DNA of 64,000 nucleotides, taken from assembly GCF_002968635.1 (NCBI RefSeq), contig NZ_PVBN01000010.1:1-64000 (forward strand), read 5' to 3'. Below, one piece after another: positions 45,350-53,696 of the stretch (positions within the stretch are counted from its first letter, which is position 1; each line of letters begins with the position of its first letter). A program made the position numbers and the translations under genes. The notes below the pieces were generated by a model that saw only the letters and a program-made list of their open reading frames with translations, was not told the origin of the DNA and searched no databases. Source of the stretch: Neorhizobium alkalisoli. GTDB lineage: Bacteria; Pseudomonadota; Alphaproteobacteria; Rhizobiales; Rhizobiaceae.

Positions 45350-45358
45350 CCCAGCCTT

Positions 45359-46107
45359 TTATCGCGACAGGAACGACATCAGAAAATCGGCCACGCTCTG
45401 GTGAGCTGCCGCGGCGTCCCGCGTCCTCGATCTCAAGAAAAAATCGTGGGCACCGCCGTTGTAGACAGCAAGCGTAACAGGCCCGCCAAGTTGCTGCGCC
45501 TTTCGTTGAAGCTCCCGACCGATCGACAGTGGAAAAGTCCGGTCGGCACTACCCCAAATCAAAAGCAGGGGCGGCAATGAGCGAACCGCCTGCGAATAGC
45601 CATTTGGGAAGCCGCCATCGACGAGCACCAGAGCATCAACGTCATCGTGCCCCACCGAGGCTGCCGAAGCGATTTGCGCGCCAAGCGAAATTCCGAGAAT
45701 GCCGACCCTGCCCTTGTGGTGCGGTTGATCCTCAAGCCAGGCAACCACGCCTTGAACGGCGGAAGTCCAAGCAGGCAATCGCTGCGCATAGTATGCGATG
45801 CGCGCTTTCGGCCCAGGCGCCCTGGCGATAGCGTCGAGGTCGTCCTCTGACAGGATGTGAACGAGATAGCTGCTCAAACCCGCTGCCCGAAGAGCCTGTC
45901 CAATTTCGTTATAGGCGGGCGCGGCAAAGCCTTTGCTGCCACTCAAGATCACAACTGCCGGCAGGCTGCGCGCACGCAGTTTCCGAAGCTCTCGACCAAA
46001 ACCAGGCCACCGGTTGTCGATACAGTAAATTGATGCTTGGGAGCTGCATGACCATTGCCGGATACGCAGGCGAGAATAACAAAGACGCAGGAAAACAGGC
46101 GCATCAT
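45359..46107 (-). pseudogene. Frameshifted exported alpha/beta hydrolase (dienelactone-hydrolase-like)
   Basis: From ATG 46107 a good signal peptide is read (MMRLFSCVFVILACVSGNG, then HAAPKHQF) and continues to GGLVLVESFG, but this frame stops at 45949. The hydrolase body is in a different frame: RSLPAVVILSGSKGFAAPAY, the nucleophile elbow GRVGILGISLGAQIASA (Ser), LLLIWGSADRTFPL (Asp) and YNGGAHDFFL (His). The shift lies near 45990-46020. All catalytic residues survive, so the damage is a single indel or a sequencing error. If corrected, the product would be a periplasmic hydrolase of about 245 residues. Confidence 0.65.
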
Positions 46108-46221
46108 ACTTTCGAACTCCCGCGAGCGACAAGATTGGGACGCGCTGCAGCCTTTGAAACGGTCGTTGCGATCATTCCGGTCGTCCCAGCATCCAAAACT
46201 GACGTTCAAGAAACAGGTGGT

Positions 46222-46872
46222 TTACTCGCCTGTCTCTCTCGCTTTTCGCTGAGCTGCTGCGAGCATTGCCTGCCCCACGTTCTGTTCGCCTTGCGAATTA
46301 AGCGTTTCTCCCGCTCCGCGAATATCGCGCAGTTCTTTGTTCTGACTTAGCTTGGCCTTTCCGACAAGGCGTGAGATCTTGATCTCCAGACCAACAATCG
46401 CCTTCACCATCGTGTCGATGAATTCACGGGGTGCATCACCCATCTTCCAGGGCACTGTCTGGCTTGCTTCATGCCGGTGCGTCAGTTTGGCGACATTGCG
46501 GCGAACATACCACTCATTGTCATGGACGGTGACCTGTCCGTGAGCGTGGGCGACGACGTAGTTCCAAGTCGGAACCTGCTTGTGAAACTCGTGCTTGCTT
46601 GGATACCAGTTCGGCGAGATGTAGGCGTCGGCTGCGCGAAACACCACCAGAACCTCATCACCGGTCGCTATGTCTTGCCAGACCGGGTTGTTGCGCGCGA
46701 CGTGGCAGCGAAGCGTCCCGTGATCCCCTGTCGTTCGGTCGAGCTCGAAGGGAATATGATTTGCATCGAGCCCGCTTGATCCATGGGTGATCAAGATGCC
46801 GAGCGGGTGTTTCTCGATCACCTCGTGCAGAACGTTCTGGCTTGGCTCATCAAAATGGGCGGGTACGTACAT
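46222..46872 (-). CDS. paiB: PaiB-family FMN-binding protein
   Basis: The 216-residue protein is a typical PaiB: MYVPAHFDEPSQNVLHEVIEKHPLGILITH, then GPEAYISPNWYPSK-like VFRAADAYISPNWYPSKHEFHKQVPTWNYVVAHAHG and LTHRHEA. It has an FMN-binding split-barrel fold and is called a transcriptional regulator in the Bacillus literature, though it may be an enzyme. It lies directly downstream of an XRE-cupin regulator gene on the same strand, and probably under its control. Confidence 0.9.
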   Translation of the reverse strand: MYVPAHFDEPSQNVLHEVIEKHPLGILITHGSSGLDANHIPFELDRTTGDHGTLRCHVARNNPVWQDIATGDEVLVVFRAADAYISPNWYPSKHEFHKQVPTWNYVVAHAHGQVTVHDNEWYVRRNVAKLTHRHEASQTVPWKMGDAPREFIDTMVKAIVGLEIKISRLVGKAKLSQNKELRDIRGAGETLNSQGEQNVGQAMLAAAQRKARETGE

Positions 46873-47555
46873 GGGGTTTCTTCCTTGGAGGGGTGGCTTT
46901 TATCGGCAGCTTGATGTGGGGTTGGGCTTTCGTCAGTTCTCTTAGGATGCAGTCTCCTCGGCACTTCGTCCGCGTTCCAGCACTGCCATGGTGAACGAGC
47001 GGGCCGATCGCCCGCCGCGGCATAGGAATGTTCCTGATCCGTGACCAGCCGCGCGCCTTCGCCGGCATTCAGGATCAAGGTTTCGGCACCGACGCGAATG
47101 CTGAGGCTGCCTTCAGCAACGGAAATCAGCTCGCGTGTGTCCGGGCTGTGTGCATCGGTTCGATACTCCTCGCCCGGCATGATGGTCCACGACCACAACT
47201 CGAACATGGTCCGGCCCGAGGTGGAGACGTGAAGCTGTGCTTGGCTGCCCTTGGGGCTGGTCCACAAGACCTTTGATGTGGTGCGCTCAATGGGACTGGT
47301 CCCCGTATCATTTGCCGAATTGCTCAGAAGATCGGAGACAGAGAGCGAAAAAGCCGCAGCCAATCGACACAAGACGCCGATACTGGGGTTAGCTTTGCCT
47401 TTTTCTAGCGCCACCACGGTTCCCTTGGAAAGGCCTGTGAGCTTGGCGAGTGCGTCGAGGGTCAGTATCCGCTCATGCCGGAGATTCTGGATTCGGCGCG
47501 TAAGCACTGAGCCGAGCTGTTTTTCCGTCTCAGCAATCGTTATCATATCGGTCAT
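46818..47555 (-). CDS. XRE-family regulator with cupin domain, C-terminus altered by a frameshift
   Basis: The HTH lies at about residues 20-72 (LTLDALAKLTGLSKGTVVALEKGKANPSIGVLCRLAAAF) and a cupin follows (MPGEEYRTDAHSPDTRELIS to LNAGEGARLVTDQEHSYAA). The start MTDM at 47555 follows GGAAAG and gives a 25-base leader from the predicted promoter. Near 46997 one base appears to be missing: the other frame continues FTMAVLERGRSAEETAS and stops at 46942, a natural family end. As it stands the frame runs on into paiB by 55 bases with an unrelated tail. DNA-binding and cupin parts are intact, so it may still work. Confidence 0.75.
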   Translation of the reverse strand: MTDMITIAETEKQLGSVLTRRIQNLRHERILTLDALAKLTGLSKGTVVALEKGKANPSIGVLCRLAAAFSLSVSDLLSNSANDTGTSPIERTTSKVLWTSPKGSQAQLHVSTSGRTMFELWSWTIMPGEEYRTDAHSPDTRELISVAEGSLSIRVGAETLILNAGEGARLVTDQEHSYAAAGDRPARSPWQCWNADEVPRRLHPKRTDESPTPHQAADKSHPSKEETPCTYPPILMSQARTFCTR

Positions 47556-47583
47556 ATATTGACTTTCCATCGCGCGGCTTCTT

Positions 47584-47617
47584 CGGTCACTATAATGACC
47601 GACGTCGCAATTTTCAA
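47584..47617 (-). promoter_or_regulatory. Promoter and palindromic operator of the XRE-paiB pair
   Basis: On the minus strand TTGAAA (47612-47617) and TATAGT (47589-47594) are 17 bases apart, a near-consensus promoter. The perfect palindrome CGGTCA-N6-TGACCG (47584-47601) sits over the -10 box, and a half-site CGGTCA recurs at 47549-47554. Self-repression by the XRE protein is likely. Confidence 0.6.
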
Positions 47618-48326
47618 CTCCGCCGTCAAAGTTCAGCACGGAGAACCGCCGATGCATATTGAGACGAAGGCAATCCATATCAGCCGTAACGTCGATCCGG
47701 CGAACGGCGCGGTTTCTAACCCAAAACGCAGGCACGTCAGAAACGGGATGCTGTCGCCCGTCGAGTTCGAGAGGCGGCAGAAAAGGTAACCTGTGGGCGT
47801 CTACGAAACTCGGGGCTACTCAGGCCACATCAAACCTACTCACCGTGACCAAGGGTCCCGAACTGACCCCCTATATCGTGATAATCGTTAGACCGACGAA
47901 GCGCTTTTGTTGAGTTATGGCGACGCGATGGAGACAGTCAAGGCTGTCGTGCATCAGGCCAGCTACCAGGATCAACGCCACTGACAGGGAAGCCATTGTC
48001 AGAACTCCACCCGCGACGATAGCGCCTAAGGCGTTGGCCGTTCGAAGACCAGAGCCCGGGTTCACAGAACTCAGGCATCGAAGCGTTCCGCACGGTTTCT
48101 GGAGACGTTTCCATTGACGAAGGTGTTTCTGTCCTCTGCGAAGCACCTTCCGCAAAACGGGTCAAGCCGCTGGTGTTGTCGGGCGGCTACCCATCGCCAA
48201 GGCGGATTTCTCCGGGAAACCTCAGCCCAGGCGGGAAGGAGGCCGTCTTCCGTCGATGATCGCGGACCAGCCAGTTGGTTTTCCAACTTGCCCGTCGACT
48301 AGCGTGGCATTGGAACCGGGGACTTC
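47618..48326. other. Stretch without a convincing gene
   Basis: About 700 bases between the XRE promoter and the DoxX gene end. One minus-strand frame (47871-48155) ends with a hydrophobic run (NALGAIVAGGVLTMASLS then VALILVAGLMHD), which may be the relic of a membrane protein, but no family was recognised and no start site is convincing. Confidence 0.45.
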
Positions 48327-48743
48327 TTATCCTGTTGCAGTAACCCGGAAAGACGGGATCAGGGCGTGAGCACCGTCGCCGAGAAGGGCGATACTTACAA
48401 GGGCGAGGCTCCAGAAAATGGGATACTCCCAGCCGCCACCGGTACTGCTGAATTCCCAACCATTGCCGGAATGTGCCCAGGTGGCACCGAGCAGTACGGC
48501 CGCGGCTGCAGCAGCAGCAAAACGTGGCTTGATGCCGAGGATGAGGGTGACGCCAGTGATTATCTCGACGAAGAGGATCAGCCAGGCCATCGGGCCGGGT
48601 AGGCCCAGCGATTGAAAGAACCCGACTGTAACGGGCATCGTGAGCACGAAGACCTTTAAATAGAGCGAGTGCGCCAGCAGGGCCACGCCCGTCAAGATGC
48701 GAAGAAGGAGAATGCCGTAGGGCGCATACTTCATGTCGATCAT
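48327..48743 (-). CDS. DoxX-family membrane protein
   Basis: The 138-residue protein has the four-span DoxX pattern: GILLLRILTGVALLAHSLYLKVF with the family's early GxxxxxHG-like turn, GLPGPMAWLILFVEIITGVTLILG, FAAAAAAAVLLGATWAHS and YPIFWSLALVSIALLGDG. It is an inner-membrane protein of unknown role. It is divergent from a LysR gene 105 bases away, which probably controls it. Confidence 0.85.
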   Translation of the reverse strand: MIDMKYAPYGILLLRILTGVALLAHSLYLKVFVLTMPVTVGFFQSLGLPGPMAWLILFVEIITGVTLILGIKPRFAAAAAAAVLLGATWAHSGNGWEFSSTGGGWEYPIFWSLALVSIALLGDGAHALIPSFRVTATG

Positions 48744-48848
48744 AATAACTCCGTTTCTGACGTTGCCAGCGTGTGTCTTGATGACGCTTGTTTACGTCGT
48801 GCATGTCTGCAATAAAATTCTGAAAAAGATCATTGTGGAAATGCAAAA

Positions 48849-49760
48849 ATGCACAGCTGGGACTGGGACGATCTGAAGTATGTGCTTGCGGTTGCGGACC
48901 ACGGAAGCTTGGCCGCCGCCGCACGGGTACTAGGCGTCAATCATTCAACCGTCCTGCGACGCATTAGCTCCTTCGAGACGGCAAATGGCTTTCGGGTTTT
49001 CGACCGGCTTACGTCCGGCTATGCCCTGACCGACACAGGTGAAGACCTCCTGCACCCGGCCCGCCAGATGCAGGGGATTTTGCGCCAGCTCGAGAGCAAG
49101 CTACGGGGGAAAGACGAGCGTCTTGAGGGAGCGCTGAGGGTTACGACATGCGATACCCTGATGGGATCGGTGCTTCCGCGCATTCTCGCGGGATTTAGCG
49201 AACTGCATCCGGGGATAACGGTAGCGCTCACCACGGGGAGCTTCGTTACCGATCTCGCCCAGAGGGATGCTGACGTGGCACTCAGAACGGGAGATACTGC
49301 GCCAGACGCGCTGGTCGGCCGCCGGGCGGTCGACGTCAGTTTCGCAATCTACGGAACGCCTGAGCTTATCGAACGAAACACAGGCAAGACGGCTGCCGAA
49401 TTCGACCGGTGGGTCGCGCCTGACATGACCCTTGGGGGTATGAAGATATCTCGCTGGCTAGGCAAGACCATTCCCGAGAGTTCTATCGCCATGCGGGGAG
49501 ACTCACTCGTGTCGCTTCAGAGGGCGGCGGAATGCGGGCAGGGGTTCGCGGTTCTTCCTTGCTATCTCGGGTCTTCGTCGAAAAACCTTGAAAAGGTCGA
49601 ACACCCAGACCTTAACGAGATGGCTACGGGTCTATGGGTTCTCACGCACCGCGACCTCAGGCGTACTGCACGCGTACGGGCTTTCACATCGTACGTTTCG
49701 CAGGAGTTTCGACGGACAGAGGCGCTGTTCCAAGGACTACGGACGACAACCTATGCCTGA
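48849..49760 (+). CDS. LysR-family transcriptional regulator
   Basis: The 303-residue protein starts WDWDDLKYVLAVADHGSLAAAARVLGVNHSTVLRRISSFETANGFRVFDR, a complete LysR winged helix of the short-linker kind seen in single-gene activators of membrane proteins. An effector domain follows (LRVTTCDTLMGSVLPRILAGF). It is divergent from the DoxX gene and converges on the aquaporin gene with a 48-base gap. Confidence 0.92.
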   Translation: MHSWDWDDLKYVLAVADHGSLAAAARVLGVNHSTVLRRISSFETANGFRVFDRLTSGYALTDTGEDLLHPARQMQGILRQLESKLRGKDERLEGALRVTTCDTLMGSVLPRILAGFSELHPGITVALTTGSFVTDLAQRDADVALRTGDTAPDALVGRRAVDVSFAIYGTPELIERNTGKTAAEFDRWVAPDMTLGGMKISRWLGKTIPESSIAMRGDSLVSLQRAAECGQGFAVLPCYLGSSSKNLEKVEHPDLNEMATGLWVLTHRDLRRTARVRAFTSYVSQEFRRTEALFQGLRTTTYA

Positions 49761-49808
49761 GCTTGACAGCCTACCGGCAGAGCCAGGGCCCCGCTCTTCA
49801 ACGAGGCA

Positions 49809-50483
49809 TCAGCATTCACCCGTCGCGGCAGATGGTGATACCAACCAGCGGGCCAAGCCGACGGCTAGAAGGCAACCAAGAAGCTGGGCGAGGATGAAAG
49901 CCACTACGTCTGTCGGCCGAATGCCTGCAAGAGTGGCGGAAAATGCTCCGGCGATCGTTGTTGCGGGGTTCGCGAAAGAGTTCGGCGCAAAGAGTGTTAC
50001 AGAGAGGACATATGCCCCCACAAGCGCCGATACTGACTGAGGACGGAACCTCAACCCGAACAGAATCGTGAAGATTAGGCCGAAGGTCGATGCCACCTCC
50101 GCCAGCCAGAGGTGGAACCCTGTTCTCATCTGAATACCAGAAGAGATCACGGACAGTCCGAACATCAGGTGGACAAGCATGATGCCTAGCACCCCTCCGA
50201 CTACCTGTACGCAAACATAGGCGGCCGACGCACCAGGTCGCGCCCGCCGCTGCATGACCATCGCCAGAGTGACCACAGGGTTGAAGTGGCCTCCCGAAAT
50301 CGGCCCGAGCAGTTCGAGCAAGACAAAGAGAGCCGCGCTGCACGAAACGGCCACGCACAACATGATCAATGCTGGTACATCCGTTATCCGGTCGGCCGAT
50401 ACGGCACTGCCCACGACAGATACCGTTAGAAGGCCCGTGCCGAGGATCTCAGCGAACAGCCGGTGGGCGAGATTGTGGGACAT
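49809..50483 (-). CDS. Aquaporin-family channel (MIP)
   Basis: The 224-residue protein from ATG 50483 has six hydrophobic spans and both half-helix motifs: GGHFNPVVTLAM (first NPV, about residue 64) and SFANPATTIAGAFS (second, NPA, about 175). A longer frame to 50537 adds a non-family leader. First NPV and the absence of the glycerol-facilitator insertion favour an AqpZ/AqpS-like pore for water or small neutral solutes. It follows the PLP lyase gene behind a strong terminator-like hairpin, so it may be only partly co-transcribed. Export of a small nitrogen product is a possible role. Confidence 0.85.
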   Translation of the reverse strand: MSHNLAHRLFAEILGTGLLTVSVVGSAVSADRITDVPALIMLCVAVSCSAALFVLLELLGPISGGHFNPVVTLAMVMQRRARPGASAAYVCVQVVGGVLGIMLVHLMFGLSVISSGIQMRTGFHLWLAEVASTFGLIFTILFGLRFRPQSVSALVGAYVLSVTLFAPNSFANPATTIAGAFSATLAGIRPTDVVAFILAQLLGCLLAVGLARWLVSPSAATGEC

Positions 50484-50512
50484 GGTGATCGTTTCTGGTT
50501 TAAGCGCACAAA

Positions 50513-50567
50513 ACGGGGAAAAGCACGGGTCCACCACAACTGGCTGGCAGTCGTGGGTGGACCCGTG
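50513..50567 (-). terminator. Intrinsic terminator after the PLP lyase gene
   Basis: A perfect 12-base stem (CACGGGTCCACC at 50524-50535 with GGTGGACCCGTG at 50556-50567) closes a 20-base loop. On the minus strand it is followed by CTTTTCCCCGTTTTG, a T-rich tail. It lies 147 bases past the lyase stop and 41 bases before the aquaporin start. Confidence 0.65.
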
Positions 50568-50713
50568 GTATTACGACTTTCGCCGCAGCTTCTTGATCAC
50601 GGCGAGAACCTTTTGAACCGCGTGAACAGTTTGGGGTCTATCAGGCCCCGGCTCATTGGGCTTAAGTTCGACTGGAACATAGTATGGCATCAAGGGCAGT
50701 CGGATCATGGCTT

Positions 50714-51922
50714 TCACCGCGGGAATGTCAGGTCAAGGGCGTTCCTGATGTCTGCAATGAGGTCCTCCGGGTCCTCAAGGCCGATCGAGAGCCGCAGATG
50801 ACCATATTTCCGGAAGCTCTCGGGATACCGCTCCGATCCTCCACGGCCACCGCCCCCGACATGCACGATAAGGGTCTCGTCATGGCCGAGCGATACGGCT
50901 GACGTGATGACCTTGAGGTGTGAGACAAACCTATTCTGCGTATCCGGATCGCCGTCGACTGCGAATGCCATCATCGCACCGTAGCCCTTGCCGCCAAACT
51001 GCTTCTTGGCCAGCTCGTGCTGATCATGGGATACCAGCCCTGGATAGGTAACGAAGGCGAGCCGCTTCTCGGTTTCGAGATAGCGAGCCACGGCCTCGGC
51101 CGTCGAGAACTGCTGCTTGAGCCGTAGCGGAAGCGTGACGGACCCGCGCGTAATGAGCCAAGCGTTGAACGGGGAGATAGTCGCGCCAAGGTCCACAAGA
51201 GCATCTGCTTTGATGTGGTGAACGAGGTCCGTGGCTCCGATTACAACACCGCCCATGGCATCGCCGTGACCGTTGATATACTTCGTCAGCGAGTGGACCA
51301 CGAGATCGGCCCCCAGCTCAAGCGGACGGAAGAACGGGGGAGGCGTGAACGTCGAGTCCACGGAGAGCAGCGCTCCCGCCGCTTTTGCGATGCCTGCGAG
51401 GGCCGCTATGTCGGCGACTTTCGTCGTCGGATTGGCGATCGATTCCGTGTGGATGAGTTTCGTGTTCGGGCGGACGGCCGCCCGGACGGACGCCATGTCG
51501 CCCATATCCACGAATGTTGCTTCGATGTTGTAACGCTCCGGCAGTAGCTCGGCGAACAGACGCCATACCGCCTCGTATGTCACATCGCCGACGATTACGT
51601 GGTCGCCGGATTTCAGGAGAGTGAAAAAGATGCCGTAAAGGGCGGCGACACCCGTCGAGAAGACTGCTGCGTCCTCCCCGCCTTCCATCGCCGCGAGCTT
51701 GCGTTGGAGGCAAATTTGATTGTGGCCCGAGTTGCGGGTGTAGGAGGGGTTGGTTGTATCCGACCAGTCCTTCATCGATGGATCGTAGGGGAGGGTATAA
51801 GAGTTCGCCATTACGATCGGTGTGCGGATGGCACCAGAGGTCTGGTCTACCTCGTTGCCACCATGAACCGATAGGGAGTTGAACCCGAGCGATGACAGCT
51901 GATGTTTGTCTGGTCTGGACAT
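50714..51922 (-). CDS. PLP-dependent gamma-lyase-like enzyme, candidate canavanine gamma-lyase
   Basis: A 402-residue Cys/Met-metabolism fold. PSYTRNSGHNQICLQRKLAAMEGGEDAAVFSTG holds the phosphate-binding Tyr/Arg region, THTESIANPTTKV-like IHTESIANPTTKV and LLSVDSTFTPPPF the cofactor Asp, and VVHSLTKYINGHGDAMGG the Schiff-base Lys (about residue 217). It is close in plan to the enzyme at 21569 but with a longer N-terminal loop and VGDVTYEAVWRLF where the first has HKTLYSNTVAM, so the substrate should differ. GAGGAG precedes the ATG. With a basic-amino-acid importer, an arginase-family enzyme and homoserine-degrading genes around it, cleavage of canavanine to homoserine is an attractive reading. 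Confidence 0.7.
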   Translation of the reverse strand: MSRPDKHQLSSLGFNSLSVHGGNEVDQTSGAIRTPIVMANSYTLPYDPSMKDWSDTTNPSYTRNSGHNQICLQRKLAAMEGGEDAAVFSTGVAALYGIFFTLLKSGDHVIVGDVTYEAVWRLFAELLPERYNIEATFVDMGDMASVRAAVRPNTKLIHTESIANPTTKVADIAALAGIAKAAGALLSVDSTFTPPPFFRPLELGADLVVHSLTKYINGHGDAMGGVVIGATDLVHHIKADALVDLGATISPFNAWLITRGSVTLPLRLKQQFSTAEAVARYLETEKRLAFVTYPGLVSHDQHELAKKQFGGKGYGAMMAFAVDGDPDTQNRFVSHLKVITSAVSLGHDETLIVHVGGGGRGGSERYPESFRKYGHLRLSIGLEDPEDLIADIRNALDLTFPR

Positions 51923-51980
51923 GAAAACTCCTCAGGAGATTGTGGGGGCTTGGGTCAGTGAAGCTCAAGCCGCTCGACGA

Positions 51981-52943
51981 TCAGGCGGTCTGTCGAACGA
52001 TGACACCGAGTGCGGTCGTGATCAGACGGGCAACGTTGAGCGCTCCGATGTCATCCACATCGCGTTCCGGCATGTATTCGACAAAGTCCATCGCCGCGAT
52101 CTTGCCCTTGGATGCCGCGCCTTTGATGAGGTCGACCATCTGATAATAGCTCAAGCCGCCGGGAGAGCGCCCGATGACGCTGGGAACAATCGACGGATCA
52201 AAGGCATCGGCGTCGATGCAGATCACCACATTGCTTCCCTGCGGGATCAGGGCAGTGACTGCGTCGAGCCCTGACTTGTGGTACTCGTATGCCGTGATGA
52301 ACCTCACGCCGCTCTTTACGGCGTCGTCGTAGTCGGTGGTTGCTGCAGACCCGATACCGCGAGAACCGACCTGTATGATCCGCTCGATATGGCCCATCTC
52401 CGATGCACGCCGCATCGTAGACGAAAGGCCATAGCTCTCACCCATGTGTACATCGCGCCAGTCGATATGCGCATCGATCTGAAGGACTGTATATTTGCGT
52501 CCGCTACCGTCACGCCCGAGTGCCTCCAGCATCGGGATCGGAACGGAATCGTCGCCGCCCAGAAGAACCGGGACGGCACCCCGGCGGAGGATCGAGTCGA
52601 TCGCATCACCGATCGTCTTTCTGTTCAACGCATAGTCCTTGTCGTCATAGGGAAGATTTCCACAGTCGACAGGACGGTTTGTCTTGCTCGGAAACACCGG
52701 GCCGCCATGGTCGAAATCGTGGCGATCGACATTGGCGGTGAGCGAACCGGTGGCGCGGCGAAGGGCGTCCGGCCCGTTGCGGCAGTAAGCGCCGACCGAA
52801 GCATAGGGGGTCGCGCCGGCTGCACCTATGATGGCGACGGGAGCCTTGATGTCATCGAGAGAGGTCGGGGCTTCCAGGCCAAGGAATGTCTTGGTTTCGG
52901 ATGCGGCACCGTAAAGGGCTCCGAGGTTGGGCTTGTCGGTCAA
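51981..52943 (-). CDS. Arginase/agmatinase-family hydrolase with altered metal motif
   Basis: The 320-residue ureohydrolase fold shows two of three metal motifs intact: LQIDAHIDWRD (DAHxD) near residue 165 and VICIDADAFDPSIVP (DxDxxDP) near 250. The first, normally GGDHS, reads VLLGGDDSVP, so the first metal-ligand His is Asp. Family members split guanidino compounds into urea and an amine. Together with a gamma-lyase and a basic-amino-acid importer, canavanine, hydroxyguanidine or another guanidino compound could be the substrate. It lies 60 bases after the permease gene in the same direction. GGAGATC precedes the ATG. Confidence 0.8.
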   Translation of the reverse strand: MTDKPNLGALYGAASETKTFLGLEAPTSLDDIKAPVAIIGAAGATPYASVGAYCRNGPDALRRATGSLTANVDRHDFDHGGPVFPSKTNRPVDCGNLPYDDKDYALNRKTIGDAIDSILRRGAVPVLLGGDDSVPIPMLEALGRDGSGRKYTVLQIDAHIDWRDVHMGESYGLSSTMRRASEMGHIERIIQVGSRGIGSAATTDYDDAVKSGVRFITAYEYHKSGLDAVTALIPQGSNVVICIDADAFDPSIVPSVIGRSPGGLSYYQMVDLIKGAASKGKIAAMDFVEYMPERDVDDIGALNVARLITTALGVIVRQTA

Positions 52944-53003
52944 TGATGATCTCCTTGGTTCTGCCGCTTCGCGCGGTTTCGTTGCGGTCGGTGGTCTTGG
53001 GAA

Positions 53004-53696
53004 TTAAGCGCTACGGGGTTCGAGATAGCCCGCGAAACGTCGCTGCACGATCTGGAACGCCGTGATGATGACAAAGGTGATGGAGAGGTAGATTCCGGCT
53101 GCAGTGACATAAGGTTCGAACTGGATGTAGTTATCGAGCGTGATGCGCCGGGCCACTCCGGTTGTCTCGAGAAGCGTGACGGTGCTGGCCAAGGAGGTCG
53201 CGTGCAGCATCATGATCATCTCGTTGCCGTAGAGCGGCAGCGAGCGGGTCAGCATGGCAGGTACGAGGATACGCGTGGCCTGCTTGCGCTTGGGAAGGCC
53301 ATATGCGCGGGCCGCCTCTAGCTCACCTACCGGAATGCTTCTAAGCGCGCCCGCGAAAATCTCCGTGCTGTAAGCGGTAGTGTTCATGACAAACGCCACG
53401 AGTACGCAGACCAGAGGACTGGACAGCCAGGGCCATATGAAGCTCTGCCGGATCAGTCCGAACTGGGCCAGACCGAAATAGATCAGGAACAGTTGTACGA
53501 GGAGCGGGGTACCCCGAAAAAGAAGCGTATAGGCGCTGACGGCGTAACGCAGTCCGGGGCGCTCGTTGTTTCTCAGAAATGCCAGCGGCACGGCCAGCAG
53601 GAAGGATATCGCCAACGACGTAAACGCCAGGAAAAGCGTGAGCTTCGTGCCTGCGAGGTAGAGTGGTGCGTTCTCCGCAATGACGTTCCAGTTCAT
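53004..53696 (-). CDS. Polar amino acid ABC transporter permease (HisM/OccM type)
   Basis: The 230-residue membrane protein has RGTPLLVQLFLIYFGLAQFG near residue 60 and the coupling loop EIFAGALRSIPVGELEAARAYGLPKRK near 120, both typical of the histidine/arginine/opine permease pair. It overlaps the preceding permease gene by four bases. It forms the pore with that protein. Confidence 0.9.
   Translation of the reverse strand: MNWNVIAENAPLYLAGTKLTLFLAFTSLAISFLLAVPLAFLRNNERPGLRYAVSAYTLLFRGTPLLVQLFLIYFGLAQFGLIRQSFIWPWLSSPLVCVLVAFVMNTTAYSTEIFAGALRSIPVGELEAARAYGLPKRKQATRILVPAMLTRSLPLYGNEMIMMLHATSLASTVTLLETTGVARRITLDNYIQFEPYVTAAGIYLSITFVIITAFQIVQRRFAGYLEPRSA

Noticed and set aside
47871-48155. Minus-strand frame with a hydrophobic C-terminal half, considered as a small membrane protein
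   Set aside because: Start region is Arg-rich and non-family; only one hydrophobic run; kept as an unresolved stretch.
48187-48924. Minus-strand frame covering the DoxX gene and the LysR start
   Set aside because: It overlaps two better-supported genes in other frames and has no recognisable domain.
50714-51922. Annotation simply as cystathionine beta-lyase
   Set aside because: The operon context and distinct active-site loop make a guanidino-amino-acid or homoserine-forming role at least as likely, so only the family is claimed.
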